Source: Promicromonospora panici
GTDB lineage: Bacteria; Actinomycetota; Actinomycetes; Actinomycetales; Cellulomonadaceae
DNA: 64,000 bases
NCBI RefSeq assembly: GCF_900608595.1
Contig: NZ_UWYY01000011.1
Location: 62,001-126,000, forward strand
Direction of reading: 5' to 3'
Part shown: one piece after another, positions 25,728 through 35,357 of the stretch
Layout of the letters: each line of letters opens with the position of its first letter
Numbering within the stretch: position 1 is the stretch's first letter
Made by a program: the position numbers and the translations under genes
The notes under the pieces: generated by a model
Database searches by the model: none
The model's input: the letters and a program-made list of their open reading frames with translations, nothing else
What the model was told of the DNA's origin: nothing

Positions 25728-25896
25728 CATCGGTCTCGAACTTCCGGGTTTACGCCAGCGGTGCGTCACGGTTAGGTGAGACTCGCATACGAGGTGCCAG
25801 GCGCGCCGTCGGGTCCTCCGCTCCCCTGATGACGGAGATCTGCCGGGTCGTGCGGGCCTCGTGACATACCAAACGATCCGACCCAGGAGACCCCTG

Positions 25897-26826
25897 ATGC
25901 GAAGGCTTCCCGCCCTCACCGCTGCGACCGCACTGACCGCAGCCGCCCTCGTCCTCACCGCGTGCACCGACGCGTCGCAGCAGACCGCCGGCAACACCGG
26001 CGCCTCCGACGAGGCCAGCGCCGAGGCATCGTTCGACCCGTCGACCGTCGAGGTCGACGACGAGATCGCCGCGATGCTCCCGAAGGAGATCGCCGACAAG
26101 GGCACGCTCGCCGTCGGTTCCGACACGGCCTACGCGCCCGCCGAGTTCATCGACGCCGACGGCAAGACGCCGGTCGGCTTCGACGTCGACATGGTGAACG
26201 CCGTGGCCGCGGTGCTCGGGCTGGACGCCGACGTCCAGACGGCCGCGTTCGACGGGATCATCCCCGCGATCGGCTCCAAGTACGACCTGGGTGTCTCAGC
26301 GTTCACCATCACGGACGAGCGCACGGCCGAGGCCAACATGATCAGCTACGCCATCGCGGGCTCGCAGTTCGGCGTCGCGGCGGGCAACCCCGAGGGCTTC
26401 GACCCCGAGAACCTGTGCGGCAGCACCGTCGGCGTGCAGACCTCGACGATCCAGGACGACGAGCTCACCGAGGCCACCAAGGACTGCGAGGACGACGGCG
26501 AGGAGCCGATCGACGTCGTGCGCTACGAGTCGCAGGCCGACGTCACGACCAACCTCGTGGGCGGCAAGCTGCAGGCCATGTACGCCGACTCGCCGATCAC
26601 GGCGTACGCCGTCGAGCAGACCTCGGGCGAGGTCGAGACCATCGGTGAGATCAACGACGCGGCGCCGTACGGCATCGTCGTCGCCCAGGACGACGAGGAG
26701 CTGACCGAGGCCGTCCAGGCAGCGGTGCAGAAGCTCATCGACGACGGCACGCTGGAGCAGATCTTCGCGGGCTGGGGCAGCGAAGGCGTCGTCGTGGACG
26801 AGGCGGAGCTGAACCCGGCCGAGTGA
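25897..26826 (+). CDS. Amino-acid ABC transporter substrate-binding lipoprotein (family 3)
   Basis: A 309-aa lipoprotein: n-region RR, hydrophobic core, lipobox LTAC with Cys23, then a Ser/Ala/Glu linker. The mature part is an SBP_bac_3 fold with DKGTLAVGSDTAYAP, VGFDVDMVNAVAAVLG, FDGIIPAI, and the hinge motifs VGVQTSTIQ and PYGIVVAQDD. Ligand is probably a polar amino acid, but the pocket cannot be read safely. ATG 25897 has AGGAGA upstream. The upstream in-frame GTG at 25861 would add an unlikely tail. Permease and ATPase genes follow. Confidence 0.92.
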   Translation: MRRLPALTAATALTAAALVLTACTDASQQTAGNTGASDEASAEASFDPSTVEVDDEIAAMLPKEIADKGTLAVGSDTAYAPAEFIDADGKTPVGFDVDMVNAVAAVLGLDADVQTAAFDGIIPAIGSKYDLGVSAFTITDERTAEANMISYAIAGSQFGVAAGNPEGFDPENLCGSTVGVQTSTIQDDELTEATKDCEDDGEEPIDVVRYESQADVTTNLVGGKLQAMYADSPITAYAVEQTSGEVETIGEINDAAPYGIVVAQDDEELTEAVQAAVQKLIDDGTLEQIFAGWGSEGVVVDEAELNPAE

Positions 26827-26917
26827 CCCGTCCGCCGAGTGCACGGCACCCGCGGTCAGCACATGATGCGACGGCGGGTACCGTGCACTCAGTTTCTTCA
26901 AGGGAAGGATGGGTGAC

Positions 26918-27889
26918 GTGACGACGCAGACAAACGCGTCGGGCAGCGACCCTGTGCCCAACCGCATTCACGCGCGGCCCGTGCCGCGTCCTGGCCGTCT
27001 CGTCGCAGCGGCGGTCGTGCTGGTGCTGGCCGCCATGGCGGCCAACGCCCTGATCACGAACGACAACTTCCGCTGGGACGTCGTCTGGCTCTACCTGCGG
27101 GACGTCGTCGTGATCCGGGGCGTGACGTGGACGCTGGTCCTCACGTTCGCGTCCATGGCGATCGCCGTGGTGCTGGCGGTCACGCTCGCGATGATGCGCC
27201 GGTCGGACAACCCGGTGATGCGCTGGGTGAGCTGGCTCTGGATATGGTTCTTCCGCGGCACGCCGATCTATACCCAGCTCATCTTCTGGGGGCTGCTGGG
27301 GGTGCTCTACCCGCGGCTGTCGCTGGGCATCCCGTTCGGGCCGGAGTTCTTCACGTTCCGTACGGAGGACGTGATCACGGCATTCTGGGCGGCGCTCCTG
27401 GGCCTCGCGTTCAACGAGTCCGCCTACCTCGCCGAGATCGTGCGGGCCGGCCTGACCTCGGTGGACCCCGGCCAGACCGAGGCCGCCAAGGCGCTCGGGA
27501 TGAAGGACGGCAAGATCATGCGCCGCGTGGTGCTGCCGCAGGCCATGCGCGTCATCGTGCCGCCCACCGGCAACGAGACCATCTCGATGCTGAAGACCAC
27601 GTCCCTCGTGGTCGCCGTGCCGCTCACGCTCGAGCTGACCTACGGCACCAGCGCCATCGGCAACCGCATCTTCCTGCCCGTGCCGCTGCTCGTCGTCGCG
27701 GCGCTCTGGTACCTGCTCATCACCTCGATCCTGATGGTGGGCCAGCACTACCTGGAGCAGTACTACGGGCGCGGGTTCGGCACCGCCACCGGCCGCCGCG
27801 GGCGCGGCAAGGGGCCGGGCGGCAAGCAGGCGGCCATCGCGGCCGCCGGGACCGTGCAGGAAGACGTCAACAGGGAGGTGACGCCATGA
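26918..27889 (+). CDS. Amino-acid ABC transporter permease (HisM/GlnP type)
   Basis: A permease of about 323 aa with an N-terminal helix (~25-45) and a five-helix BPD_transp_1 core. The inner-membrane coupling loop reads [22 protein letters not shown], the EAA motif that binds the ATPase. [13 protein letters not shown] is typical of polar-amino-acid permeases. It acts with the binding protein upstream and the ATPase downstream, possibly as a homodimer, since only one permease is encoded. GTG 26918 is preferred because GGGAAGG lies 9 nt upstream. ATG 26909 would leave no spacing. Confidence 0.9.
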   Translation: MTTQTNASGSDPVPNRIHARPVPRPGRLVAAAVVLVLAAMAANALITNDNFRWDVVWLYLRDVVVIRGVTWTLVLTFASMAIAVVLAVTLAMMRRSDNPVMRWVSWLWIWFFRGTPIYTQLIFWGLLGVLYPRLSLGIPFGPEFFTFRTEDVITAFWAALLGLAFNESAYLAEIVRAGLTSVDPGQTEAAKALGMKDGKIMRRVVLPQAMRVIVPPTGNETISMLKTTSLVVAVPLTLELTYGTSAIGNRIFLPVPLLVVAALWYLLITSILMVGQHYLEQYYGRGFGTATGRRGRGKGPGGKQAAIAAAGTVQEDVNREVTP

Positions 27890-28701
27890 GCGTCGTCGCC
27901 GACTCCGCCGCACTGCCGGCGGACTCCACCGACATGGTCTCGGTGCGGGCGGTGCACAAGGTCTTCGGTCACGGGCACGACGCCGTGCACGTCCTGAAGG
28001 GCGTCGACCTCGACGTCGCGCGGGGCGAGGTCACCGTGATCCTCGGCCCGTCCGGGTCCGGCAAGTCCACCCTCCTGCGCTGCATCAACGAGCTGGAGGA
28101 GATCACCGGCGGCACCGTCGTCGTCGGCGGCGACCTCATGGGGTACCGCCAGGACGCCAAGGGGACGCTGCACCGGCTGCACCCCAAGGCGGTCGCCAAG
28201 CAGCGCTCGCGCATCGGCATGGTGTTCCAGCGGTTCCACCTGTTCCCGCACATGACGGCGCTCGAGAACGTCATGGAAGCGCCCGTGCAGGTGCGGGGGC
28301 TGTCCAAGAAGGCGGCCAAGCAGCGGGCGCTGGAGCTCATCGAGCGGGTCGGGCTGTCGGACCGGATGGACCACTACCCGGCCCAGCTCTCCGGCGGCCA
28401 GCAGCAGCGGGTCGCCATCGCCCGGGCGCTCGCCATGGACCCGGAGCTCATGCTGTTCGACGAGCCGACGTCGGCCCTCGACCCCGAGCTCGTGGGTGAG
28501 GTGCTGTCGGTGATGCAGGACCTGGCACGGTCCGGCATGACGATGATCGTGGTGACGCACGAGATCGGGTTCGCCCGGGAGGTCGCCGACCACGTCGTGT
28601 TCATGGACGACGGTGTGATCGTGGAGTCCGGCCCGCCGGCGGAGGTCCTGGACACCCCGAAGGAAGAACGCACGAGAAACTTCCTCTCCCACGTCCTCTG
28701 A
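27886..28701 (+). CDS. Amino-acid ABC transporter ATP-binding protein (GlnQ/HisP type)
   Basis: A 271-aa ATPase. Walker [10 protein letters not shown] (54-62), Q-loop [12 protein letters not shown], signature [15 protein letters not shown], Walker [15 protein letters not shown] and switch His in VVTHEIGFA are all intact. An insert around [16 protein letters not shown] before the Q-loop is slightly longer than usual. ATG overlaps the permease stop by 4 nt, with GGGAGGTGACGCC upstream. It energises import by the same operon's permease and binding protein. The operon ends in a family B repeat array. Confidence 0.93.
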   Translation: MSVVADSAALPADSTDMVSVRAVHKVFGHGHDAVHVLKGVDLDVARGEVTVILGPSGSGKSTLLRCINELEEITGGTVVVGGDLMGYRQDAKGTLHRLHPKAVAKQRSRIGMVFQRFHLFPHMTALENVMEAPVQVRGLSKKAAKQRALELIERVGLSDRMDHYPAQLSGGQQQRVAIARALAMDPELMLFDEPTSALDPELVGEVLSVMQDLARSGMTMIVVTHEIGFAREVADHVVFMDDGVIVESGPPAEVLDTPKEERTRNFLSHVL

Positions 28702-28706
28702 CCCAC

Positions 28707-28819
28707 CCCGCCGAGGTAGAACTGTGGCGAGGTAGAACCCTGGCGAGGTAGAACCACAGCGGGGCAGCGGTTCTACCTCGCCACAGTTCTACTTCGCCCT
28801 GGTTCTACTTCGGCGAGGT
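28707..28819. repeat. Family B array, copy 1: three 16-bp units and three inverted units
   Basis: Direct units GAGGTAGAAC start at 28713, 28729 and 28745, exactly 16 bp apart. Inverted units GTTCTACYTC start at 28770, 28786 and 28802, also 16 bp apart. The two halves can pair, for example 28718-28738 with 28769-28789. The array lies between convergent genes. The TAG stop of the histidine kinase (28805-28807) lies within the last inverted unit, so the repeat forms the 3' end of that gene. Confidence 0.85.
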
Positions 28820-29854
28820 GGTGGGGAGGCGGAGGGTGAAGCGGCAGCCTTCGCCGGTCGGGGGCGGGACATTGGTGACACTCGCCGTTCCGCCGTGGGC
28901 CTCCGCCACACCGCGAACTATGGAGAGGCCGAGGCCCGCTCCGCTTCCCGGGCTGTCCCCGCGCTCCGGAGTGCGCGCACCCGAGCTGCGCCAGCCCGCC
29001 TCGAAGACACGTCCGAGGTCCGCCTCCGGGATGCCGCCGCACTCGTCCTCGACGCCGATCACCACGGTCCGGGCGCCCCCCGGATCGGCCTCGGACGCCA
29101 CGGCCACGCGGACCGTGCCGCCCGGCGGAGTGTGCCGGATCGCGTTCACGAGCAGGTTCTCCAGCGCGCGCCCGACCTGCTGGGCGTCGAGCGCCGTCAC
29201 CACGGGCTCGGCGACGTCCCACGTCAGGGTGACGCCACCGGCGTCCGCCAGGGGCTGCGCGCCGGCTATCGCGTCGGACGCGAGGTCTGCCACGGCCACC
29301 GGTTCCCGACGCGGCGTCGTCGCGGGGGACTGGAGGCGGGACAGGGTGAGGAGGTCGTCGACCATCGCGGCCATGCGCCGGTTCTCCGCCAGGATGCGCG
29401 GCACATGCTCGTCCACCGGCCCCACGCCGTCCTCCAGCGCCTCGGCCAGGGCCCGTACGGCGGCCAGGGGCGTGCGCAGGTCGTGCGACACCCACGAGAC
29501 CAGCTCGCGGCGGCGCACCTCGATCTCGCGGTCGCGCTCGCGGGCTGCCTTCTCGGCGGCGGCAGCGGCGGTGACCGCGCGGATCCGCGCCGTCAGCACC
29601 AGACCGACGGCGAGCGCCACCGGCACCGTCGCGAGCAGGAGCAGCAGCACGGTCGTCGAGTCGGCGTCCGACAGGAACATCGCCTGCGCGCTCGCGTAGA
29701 CGCCCGCCGCCACAGAGCCCACCACGACGAGGGGGGCGAGGGTCGCAGCGAGCGCTACCCGGCGCCGGGCGAGCGCGAACAGGGCGACGGCGCCCACCGC
29801 GCCCACGGCGGCGGCTACGGAGACGGACAGCAGCACGCCCTCGAGGTCGTTCAC
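28805..29854 (-). CDS. Two-component sensor histidine kinase
   Basis: A 349-aa kinase with four predicted membrane helices in the first ~90 residues, a short coiled linker without clear HAMP, the H-box [13 protein letters not shown] (His124), then N-box [16 protein letters not shown]1 VEDECGGIP, and G2 GAGLGLSIV. It autophosphorylates on His and passes phosphate to the response regulator. The GTG start overlaps the regulator stop by 4 nt. The small extracytoplasmic portions suggest sensing within the membrane. The last codons and stop come from a family B repeat. Confidence 0.92.
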   Translation of the reverse strand: MNDLEGVLLSVSVAAAVGAVGAVALFALARRRVALAATLAPLVVVGSVAAGVYASAQAMFLSDADSTTVLLLLLATVPVALAVGLVLTARIRAVTAAAAAEKAARERDREIEVRRRELVSWVSHDLRTPLAAVRALAEALEDGVGPVDEHVPRILAENRRMAAMVDDLLTLSRLQSPATTPRREPVAVADLASDAIAGAQPLADAGGVTLTWDVAEPVVTALDAQQVGRALENLLVNAIRHTPPGGTVRVAVASEADPGGARTVVIGVEDECGGIPEADLGRVFEAGWRSSGARTPERGDSPGSGAGLGLSIVRGVAEAHGGTASVTNVPPPTGEGCRFTLRLPTTSPK

Positions 29855-30684
29855 GTGCCGCCTCCCGGCTCGTGCGGCGTCGCGTCCGACGCGGGCGGCG
29901 AGGCAGGCGCCGCGTCCGTCGCGCCCGCCGCCGGCGCCGTCGCGTCCCACCGGTAGCCGACGCCGAACACGGTCACCAGGCGGGTCGGCCGGGACGGGTC
30001 GGCCTCGACCTTCTCGCGCAGCCGCCGGACGTGCACGGTCACCGTTGACCGGTCGCCGTACTCCCAGCCCCAGACGCCGCGCAGGAGCGACTCGCGGTCG
30101 TGCACCTGGCCGGGGTGGGTGAGGAACCAGCGCAGCAGCTCGAACTCGCGCACGGTGAGCGCGAGCTCGGTGCCGGAGCGGGTGACGCGGTGGGCGGCGG
30201 GGTCCAGGCGCAGATCGCCGTCGTACAGGGCTCCTGGCGCCCCGTGGGCGGACTCGTGGCCGCCGGCCGGGGCCGTGGCCGATCGCGCCTCCGGGACGCC
30301 GCCTGCGGGGCCGACGGCGGCCCCGGCGCGCCGGAGCAGCGACTGCACCCGCAGCACGAGCTCGCGCGGGCTGAAGGGCTTGACCACGTAGTCGTCGGCG
30401 CCGATCTGCAGGCCGAGCACGCGGTCCTCCTCCTCGCCGCGCGCCGTCAGCATCAGTACCGGCAGGTCCGGGCGGGCGGCACGCAGGCGCCGGCACACCT
30501 CCAGACCGTCGATACCGGGCAGCATGAGGTCGAGCACGACGGCGTCGGGCGGGTTCCGGGCGGCGGCCGCCAGCGCGGCGTGGCCGTCGGCGGCGTGCTC
30601 GGCCGGCACACCGGCACGCTCCAGGTAGGCGACGACCACCTGCGCGACGGTGGCGTCGTCGTCGATCACGAGAACTCGGGCCAC
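29851..30684 (-). CDS. OmpR-family response regulator
   Basis: A 277-aa regulator. The receiver domain (1-120) has DDD (8-10), phospho-acceptor Asp52 in VVLDLMLPG, and the KPFSP Lys. The C-terminal winged helix (~150-250) has [38 protein letters not shown] and TVFGVGYRW, the OmpR/PhoB pattern. An Ala/Gly-rich linker separates the domains and a Pro/Ala-rich tail of ~25 residues follows. It forms an operon with the overlapping kinase gene. Target genes are unknown. The divergent sigma-factor gene 200 bp upstream is a candidate. Confidence 0.93.
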   Translation of the reverse strand: MARVLVIDDDATVAQVVVAYLERAGVPAEHAADGHAALAAAARNPPDAVVLDLMLPGIDGLEVCRRLRAARPDLPVLMLTARGEEEDRVLGLQIGADDYVVKPFSPRELVLRVQSLLRRAGAAVGPAGGVPEARSATAPAGGHESAHGAPGALYDGDLRLDPAAHRVTRSGTELALTVREFELLRWFLTHPGQVHDRESLLRGVWGWEYGDRSTVTVHVRRLREKVEADPSRPTRLVTVFGVGYRWDATAPAAGATDAAPASPPASDATPHEPGGGT

Positions 30685-30886
30685 GCCTCAGCGTACGGGC
30701 GGGCGGGCCGGAAGCACCGGCGTCGGGCGCGGCCGTCCGGACCTCGTAAGAACCCGATCGAAAGAAGCGGAACCGCGGCGGTGCCGGTCTGCGTCTATGG
30801 TGCATGACGCACACGAAGCGACGCGCGCTGCGCCGCGAACCAGTGCCGGGGCAGGTCACCGGCCACAGCTCCGGGCGGTGTTCCGG

Positions 30887-31462
30887 ATGAGCGAGGTAGC
30901 GGTGAGTCAGGAGGTGCAGCCGGGCACCGGCGAGATCGCGGTCGTCCGGAGCGGTCTGGACCCGGTGGCTGACTTCACGATGTTCGCGCAGGCCAACACC
31001 CCGGCGCTGTACCGGATCGCCTACCTGCTCTGCGGCGACCCGCACCGCGCGCAGGACCTGGTGCAGCTCGCGCTCGAGCGGACGTTCAAGGCCTGGAAGA
31101 AGGTGGGCGACGGCGACCCGTTCGCCTACGCGCGCCGCGTCCTGGCCACCGCCCGCATCGACACCTGGCGCCGCACCCGCCGTGAGGTGCTGACCGACGA
31201 CCCGGGGAGCAACACCTGGGAACGGAGCGCTCCGTCGTCCGACACCGAGCTCGCCGAGCGGGACCGCCTGGTCCGGGCGCTCATGGCGCTGTCGGTCAAG
31301 CAGCGGCGCGTGGTGGTCCTGCGCTACCTCCTGGACCGCTCGGAGTCCGACACCGCGGCGGAGCTCGGCATCTCCGCCGGCACGGTCAAGTCCACAGCCT
31401 CACGCGCCTTGGCGCGCCTGCGCACCCTCGTGGTGTCCGACGGCGAAGGGAGCCGATCATGA
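30887..31462 (+). CDS. SigE-family RNA polymerase sigma factor, module 1
   Basis: A ~191-aa ECF-like sigma factor of the actinobacterial SigE family: region 2 with [33 protein letters not shown] and [18 protein letters not shown], and region 4 with [19 protein letters not shown] and [20 protein letters not shown]. It directs RNA polymerase to a small regulon. The start may be ATG 30887 or GTG 30902, the latter with GAGG 5 nt upstream. Its stop overlaps the next ATG by 4 nt, coupling it to a membrane protein that may act as its partner or anti-sigma factor. Confidence 0.9.
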   Translation: MSEVAVSQEVQPGTGEIAVVRSGLDPVADFTMFAQANTPALYRIAYLLCGDPHRAQDLVQLALERTFKAWKKVGDGDPFAYARRVLATARIDTWRRTRREVLTDDPGSNTWERSAPSSDTELAERDRLVRALMALSVKQRRVVVLRYLLDRSESDTAAELGISAGTVKSTASRALARLRTLVVSDGEGSRS

Positions 31463-32868
31463 ACGTCCACGACATCCACTCGAAGCAGGACGCGGCGATG
31501 CTGGCCGGCCTCCGCGCGGCGGGCTCGACCATCGAGCCGCCGAGGTCTCTGGACCCGACGACCATGGCGGTTCGCGCGGTGCGCAACGTCCGACGTCGCC
31601 GGGTGGTGGTCGCCGCGACCGCCGGCCTCGCCGTGCTCGCGCTCACCGGCGCGGGCATCGGCGCGGCCGGCGCGATCTATGCCGACCGGGAGCCGCTGCC
31701 GGGCACCGACAGGTCGAGCGCGGGGCCGACCCCGGCGAGCGAGTCGCCGTCGGACGACGCGACACCTGACCCGAGCCCGACCGAGGATCCGGAGCCGGCG
31801 GCCACGGAGTACCTGCCGACCGGTGGCGGGGCGCTGCCGGTGCTGCCGGGGGTCGAGCGCGGCGTCGTCGAGGACGGGGGGCACTCCCCGTACATCCTCG
31901 GCGGCCTCTGGTACGAGGTGCCGCCCGGCGGCTGGATCGCCGTCGGCGACGTCAACGCAGGCGGGGTCGCCGGATGGCTGGACCCGGACCACCCCCAGGC
32001 CGGCGGCCTGGGCGAGACCGGCACCATCGACGACATGGACGCCACCATCGAGCTGCGGAACGTGCTCGACGTCGCGGGCTGGACCGTTCCGGCGAAGGAC
32101 TCCGGTGCGACGACGCTGGACATCGAGGGCGCGGATCTCGTGGTCATCGAGCAGCACGAGCAGGACGGCGCCGTCCGCCCGGCGACCATCCGGCTCCGCA
32201 GCGGCGACGAGGGCTGGATCATCGAGACCCGCTTCCCGGCGAACGAGCAGGGCGACGCAATGCTGCGGAACTTCGTGGGGAACCTCTGGCTCAAGGAGTC
32301 AGGCGAGCCCGACTGGTACCAGCCGGAGTTCTCGAGCCCGGTCCTGGACGCCATCGAGCGCGGGGTCCCGGCCGGCTGGGTCAGGACCGAGCACAACGGC
32401 CTGAAGTTCGCGGTGCCCGAGGGCTGGGTCGCCAAGGAGACGGAGGGCCAGTTCTCCCCGGGCGTCGAGTGGACCGGACCGACGGTCATGTACACGGAGC
32501 AGGGCGTCGACGCGGAGACCCTCGAGTCGTGGACGGATGCCACCAAGGAGGAGAAGGCCTTCGCGGCCCAGGACAAGCCGCGGCCCGAACGCGTCTACGT
32601 GCAGGGCGGCAAGCCCGGCGGCAACTGGTGGAGCCGGAGCACGGACGCGCCGCAGTCCCAGATGATCGACGTTCCGGGCGCCGACTACGCCGAGGTCCTG
32701 CCGACCGCGTACAACGCGGACGGCCAGGTCGACCACTACTGGGTCGACATCTACCTCCATCAGGAAGGCCAGGGCGAGAACCTGTTCCTGGTTGTCGAGT
32801 TCGACGGCACCGAGCAGGGCCTCGACGATCTCCACACCTTCCTGGGGACGCTCGACTTCCGGCGCTGA
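31459..32868 (+). CDS. Single-pass membrane protein, partner of sigma-factor module 1
   Basis: A 469-aa protein with a cytosolic N-terminus of ~50 residues (helical, DAAMLAGLRAAGSTIEPPRSL), Arg-rich stop RNVRRRR, one membrane helix (~53-75), a Pro/Ser/Asp linker, and a ~370-residue extracellular part with two similar halves, each containing PPGGW- or PEGW-type motifs. The topology is that of transmembrane anti-sigma factors, but no zinc-binding HxxxCxxC motif is seen. The ATGA overlap with the sigma gene is the main support for the link. The extracellular part could sense envelope stress. Confidence 0.8.
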   Translation: MNVHDIHSKQDAAMLAGLRAAGSTIEPPRSLDPTTMAVRAVRNVRRRRVVVAATAGLAVLALTGAGIGAAGAIYADREPLPGTDRSSAGPTPASESPSDDATPDPSPTEDPEPAATEYLPTGGGALPVLPGVERGVVEDGGHSPYILGGLWYEVPPGGWIAVGDVNAGGVAGWLDPDHPQAGGLGETGTIDDMDATIELRNVLDVAGWTVPAKDSGATTLDIEGADLVVIEQHEQDGAVRPATIRLRSGDEGWIIETRFPANEQGDAMLRNFVGNLWLKESGEPDWYQPEFSSPVLDAIERGVPAGWVRTEHNGLKFAVPEGWVAKETEGQFSPGVEWTGPTVMYTEQGVDAETLESWTDATKEEKAFAAQDKPRPERVYVQGGKPGGNWWSRSTDAPQSQMIDVPGADYAEVLPTAYNADGQVDHYWVDIYLHQEGQGENLFLVVEFDGTEQGLDDLHTFLGTLDFRR

Positions 32869-32890
32869 CGCACCCGTAGCAACCCGGCAC

Positions 32891-32934
32891 GTGTCGGACG
32901 TGCAGGTCACCCCGGTGACCTGTGGGTCTGACAC
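32891..32934. repeat. Family C palindrome, copy 3; probable terminator
   Basis: Arms 32891-32910 and 32915-32934 (GTGACCTGTGGGTCTGACAC) pair over most of 20 nt with four mismatches in the outer half. This is the most degenerate copy seen. It separates sigma module 1 from sigma module 2. Confidence 0.75.
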
Positions 32935-33140
32935 GTGCTTCGTCGTGGGGCGGGTGGTTCGGATCACATCGAGTCCGGAAAATTCCCCGAAACCCGATGG
33001 AACCTTCCCCCCGGTCGGCCCGTGTTCCGTTCGTGACAGTCACGAGTCCGCGCGCACTCGCGCCAGAGTCCTGGGCCCCCGAGCCCGTGATTCTGCGTGT
33101 CGTGCGCGCCGACTCCAGCTCTGCGGACGACCTGGAGACC

Positions 33141-33872
33141 GTGACCACCGAGCAGAACACCCCAGACTCTCCATCCACTACGACGCCGGAGCCGGCGGCG
33201 GACGGCACCACCCCCCGAAAGCCCGAACCCGTCCCCGCGACCCGGCCACTGACGGTGGTCCGGGGTGGGTCGACGGGCGCTGATGACGTAGCCTCGCTGC
33301 CCGTGCGGACAGACCGGCCTACGGCCACTCACGCGCGCAGGAACGCACAGATCTCGAAGAACGAAGAGTTCACCGCGTTCATGCGAGAGGCCAAGGATCC
33401 CCTCCACCGGATGGCCTTCCTCCTGAGCGGTGATGCGCACCGCGCGGAGGAGCTCACCCAGCAGACCTTCGAACGGTGCTACCGGCACTGGCACAAGGCT
33501 CGGCAGGGCGACCCGCTCGTCTACGCCCGGCGCGTGCTGGCCAACCTGCGCATCGACGCCTGGCGCCGTACCCGGCGCGAGGTCCTGACCGGCCCCGACG
33601 AGCTGCCGCAGGACGACGTCCGCGTCGCCCGGGCGGCCGCCCGCATGCCCACGCGCACCGTGGACGATCGCGACGCCGTCGTGCGCGCCCTCCTGCGCCT
33701 ACCCCTGAAGCAGCGCCGTGTCGTGGTGCTGCGTCATCTCCTGGACCTGTCGGAGTCCGAGGTGTCGAGCGAGCTCGGCATTCCGCTCGGCACCGTGAAG
33801 TCCACAGCCTCGCGCGGCCTCGCCCACCTGCGCGCGATCCTCGACATCGACTCTCTGGGCGGGACCCGATGA
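33141..33872 (+). CDS. SigE-family RNA polymerase sigma factor, module 2
   Basis: A SigE-family sigma factor of up to 243 aa with the same motifs as the factor at 30887-31462: region 2 MREAKDPLHRMAFLLSGD, TFERCYRHW, RRVLANLRIDAWRRTRRE, and region 4 [19 protein letters not shown] and [20 protein letters not shown]. The start is unclear: GTG 33141 gives a Pro/Thr-rich extension, while GTG 33303 gives 189 aa, close to the family norm. Neither has a strong ribosome site. The gene overlaps the next ATG by 4 nt. This and module 1 look like a tandem duplication of a sigma/membrane-protein pair. Confidence 0.85.
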   Translation: MTTEQNTPDSPSTTTPEPAADGTTPRKPEPVPATRPLTVVRGGSTGADDVASLPVRTDRPTATHARRNAQISKNEEFTAFMREAKDPLHRMAFLLSGDAHRAEELTQQTFERCYRHWHKARQGDPLVYARRVLANLRIDAWRRTRREVLTGPDELPQDDVRVARAAARMPTRTVDDRDAVVRALLRLPLKQRRVVVLRHLLDLSESEVSSELGIPLGTVKSTASRGLAHLRAILDIDSLGGTR

Positions 33873-35212
33873 ACATGAACCTCTCCCACGGCACCCCTGA
33901 CGACGAATTCGTCGCCCGGGTCCGCGAGTCGGCGCACGCGGCGGTACCCGCATCGACGCTGGATCTCGACAGCGTGCTGCGGTCGAGCCGTCGTAAGCAC
34001 GTCACGCGGCGGGCGAGTGTCACGCTCGCCGGCACGCTGGCGCTCGCGACGGTCGGGGCAGGTGCCGCCGGAGCGCTGCCGGGTATCCCGGGTCTCTGGG
34101 GCAACTCCCAGGTAGAGGTCGCGCCCAGCGCCGAGCCGCCGTCGATCATGGAGGGCGAGGTCGACGTCGACCCGCCGGCACCGACGCCCACGGACATCCC
34201 GTCGCCCGAGCCGGAGACGCGGCTCGCGTACCTCGCGCCCGGCGTGCGCACGGTGGCGGAGCCCGCGACGTATCGCGTGGACGCCGACACGGTGGTGCTC
34301 GACCTCGGTCTGGACGCCGGAGGCGGCGACCGCTACCTCGCGGTGGTCACGCTGGCGAAGATCGACGGCCACCACAGCGCCACGGACCTGGAGGTCCTCG
34401 CGGGCGGCGACACCGCCCTCGCGAACCTCCGCGAGGGCAACCTCGGTGGAACCCTGCTCTGGCGAGGCGTCACGTCCGACGCGATGGTCCTGCCCGCCGA
34501 CGGCGGACCGGCGCTCGTGTTCGGGTTCTCCTCCGCAGCGACGGAGGGGACCCAGCACCTGGTCTTCGACGACCCGCAGACCGGTGGTGCCGCGGGCGCG
34601 CAGGGGGCGCCCGCGTCACCGGGGACCGACGCACCCCCAGCGGGCGCCTCGATCCCGGTCACGCCGTTCGACGTGCTCGGCGACGGCAGCGTGTGGATGC
34701 GGGTCCTGCAGGTGGACCGCGAGACCGCGGAGCCGCGCGGGTTCGTCTACTCGAAGCAGGGCACGTGGAGCGCCTCGTGGTGCCGCAGCACCTCGCCCGA
34801 GTGCGCGGTCATCCACGACGTCGCGGGCAAGACCGTGGACACGCCGCAGGCCGCCGCGCCCGCGCCGGTGGTCGCGGAGCTCGCCCCGATGCTCGCCGAG
34901 AACGCCGAGGCGAACGAGGTCCCCGCGATGGAGACCTGCGTCGCGCAGCGCACCGGTACGGACTGGACCGCGCCGCCGCAGCTCACCGGCAAGTCGTTCT
35001 GGCAGGCGCCGGCCGGCGTGAACGCCGACGTCTGGCGGTTGTGCCTGATCGACCTCAGCGAGGCACTACAGCTCGCTTCGACGGGCGAGGTCCTGCCCGA
35101 CGGCGGGGTGTCGCCCAAGCCGGCGACCCCGAGCCCGAAGCCGACCGAGACTCCCGAGGACGAGGATCCCCTCGGCCTCGGTGCACTCCTGGAGGGACTC
35201 TTCGGGGGTTAA
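33869..35212 (+). CDS. Single-pass membrane protein, partner of sigma-factor module 2
   Basis: A 447-aa protein with a ~55-residue cytosolic N-terminus (EFVARVRESAHAAVPASTLDLD, then RSSRRKH), one membrane helix (~55-75), and a large extracellular Ala/Pro/Val-rich part with several Cys residues (WCRSTSPEC and others). It ends in a Pro/Lys/Glu tail and a Gly/Leu segment. The layout mirrors the membrane partner of module 1, although the extracellular parts look unrelated. ATG 33869 overlaps the sigma stop (ATGA). An anti-sigma role is inference. A strong terminator follows. Confidence 0.8.
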   Translation: MNMNLSHGTPDDEFVARVRESAHAAVPASTLDLDSVLRSSRRKHVTRRASVTLAGTLALATVGAGAAGALPGIPGLWGNSQVEVAPSAEPPSIMEGEVDVDPPAPTPTDIPSPEPETRLAYLAPGVRTVAEPATYRVDADTVVLDLGLDAGGGDRYLAVVTLAKIDGHHSATDLEVLAGGDTALANLREGNLGGTLLWRGVTSDAMVLPADGGPALVFGFSSAATEGTQHLVFDDPQTGGAAGAQGAPASPGTDAPPAGASIPVTPFDVLGDGSVWMRVLQVDRETAEPRGFVYSKQGTWSASWCRSTSPECAVIHDVAGKTVDTPQAAAPAPVVAELAPMLAENAEANEVPAMETCVAQRTGTDWTAPPQLTGKSFWQAPAGVNADVWRLCLIDLSEALQLASTGEVLPDGGVSPKPATPSPKPTETPEDEDPLGLGALLEGLFGG

Positions 35213-35269
35213 AAGACTTCCCGGTCCACGTCTCGTCTGGGGAGATGGCGTGGGCCGGGAACACACGAG

Positions 35270-35306
35270 CGGGCCGAGGCAGAGTCTGGGGATCTGCCTC
35301 GGCCCG
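35270..35306. terminator. Strong hairpin between convergent genes
   Basis: CGGGCCGAGGCAGA (35270-35283) pairs perfectly with TCTGCCTCGGCCCG (35293-35306) around a 9-nt loop, followed by TTCTAT. It terminates sigma module 2 from the left and probably also the minus-strand excalibur gene. Confidence 0.85.
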
Positions 35307-35357
35307 TTCTATCTCTAGCTGAACCGAGCGGTTTGACTGCTCGTCGGAGGTGCGGGG

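Noticed and set aside
32922..33140. Longer start for the second sigma factor at ATG 32922
   Set aside because: It begins inside the family C palindrome and adds sequence with no match to sigma-factor region 2. No ribosome site.
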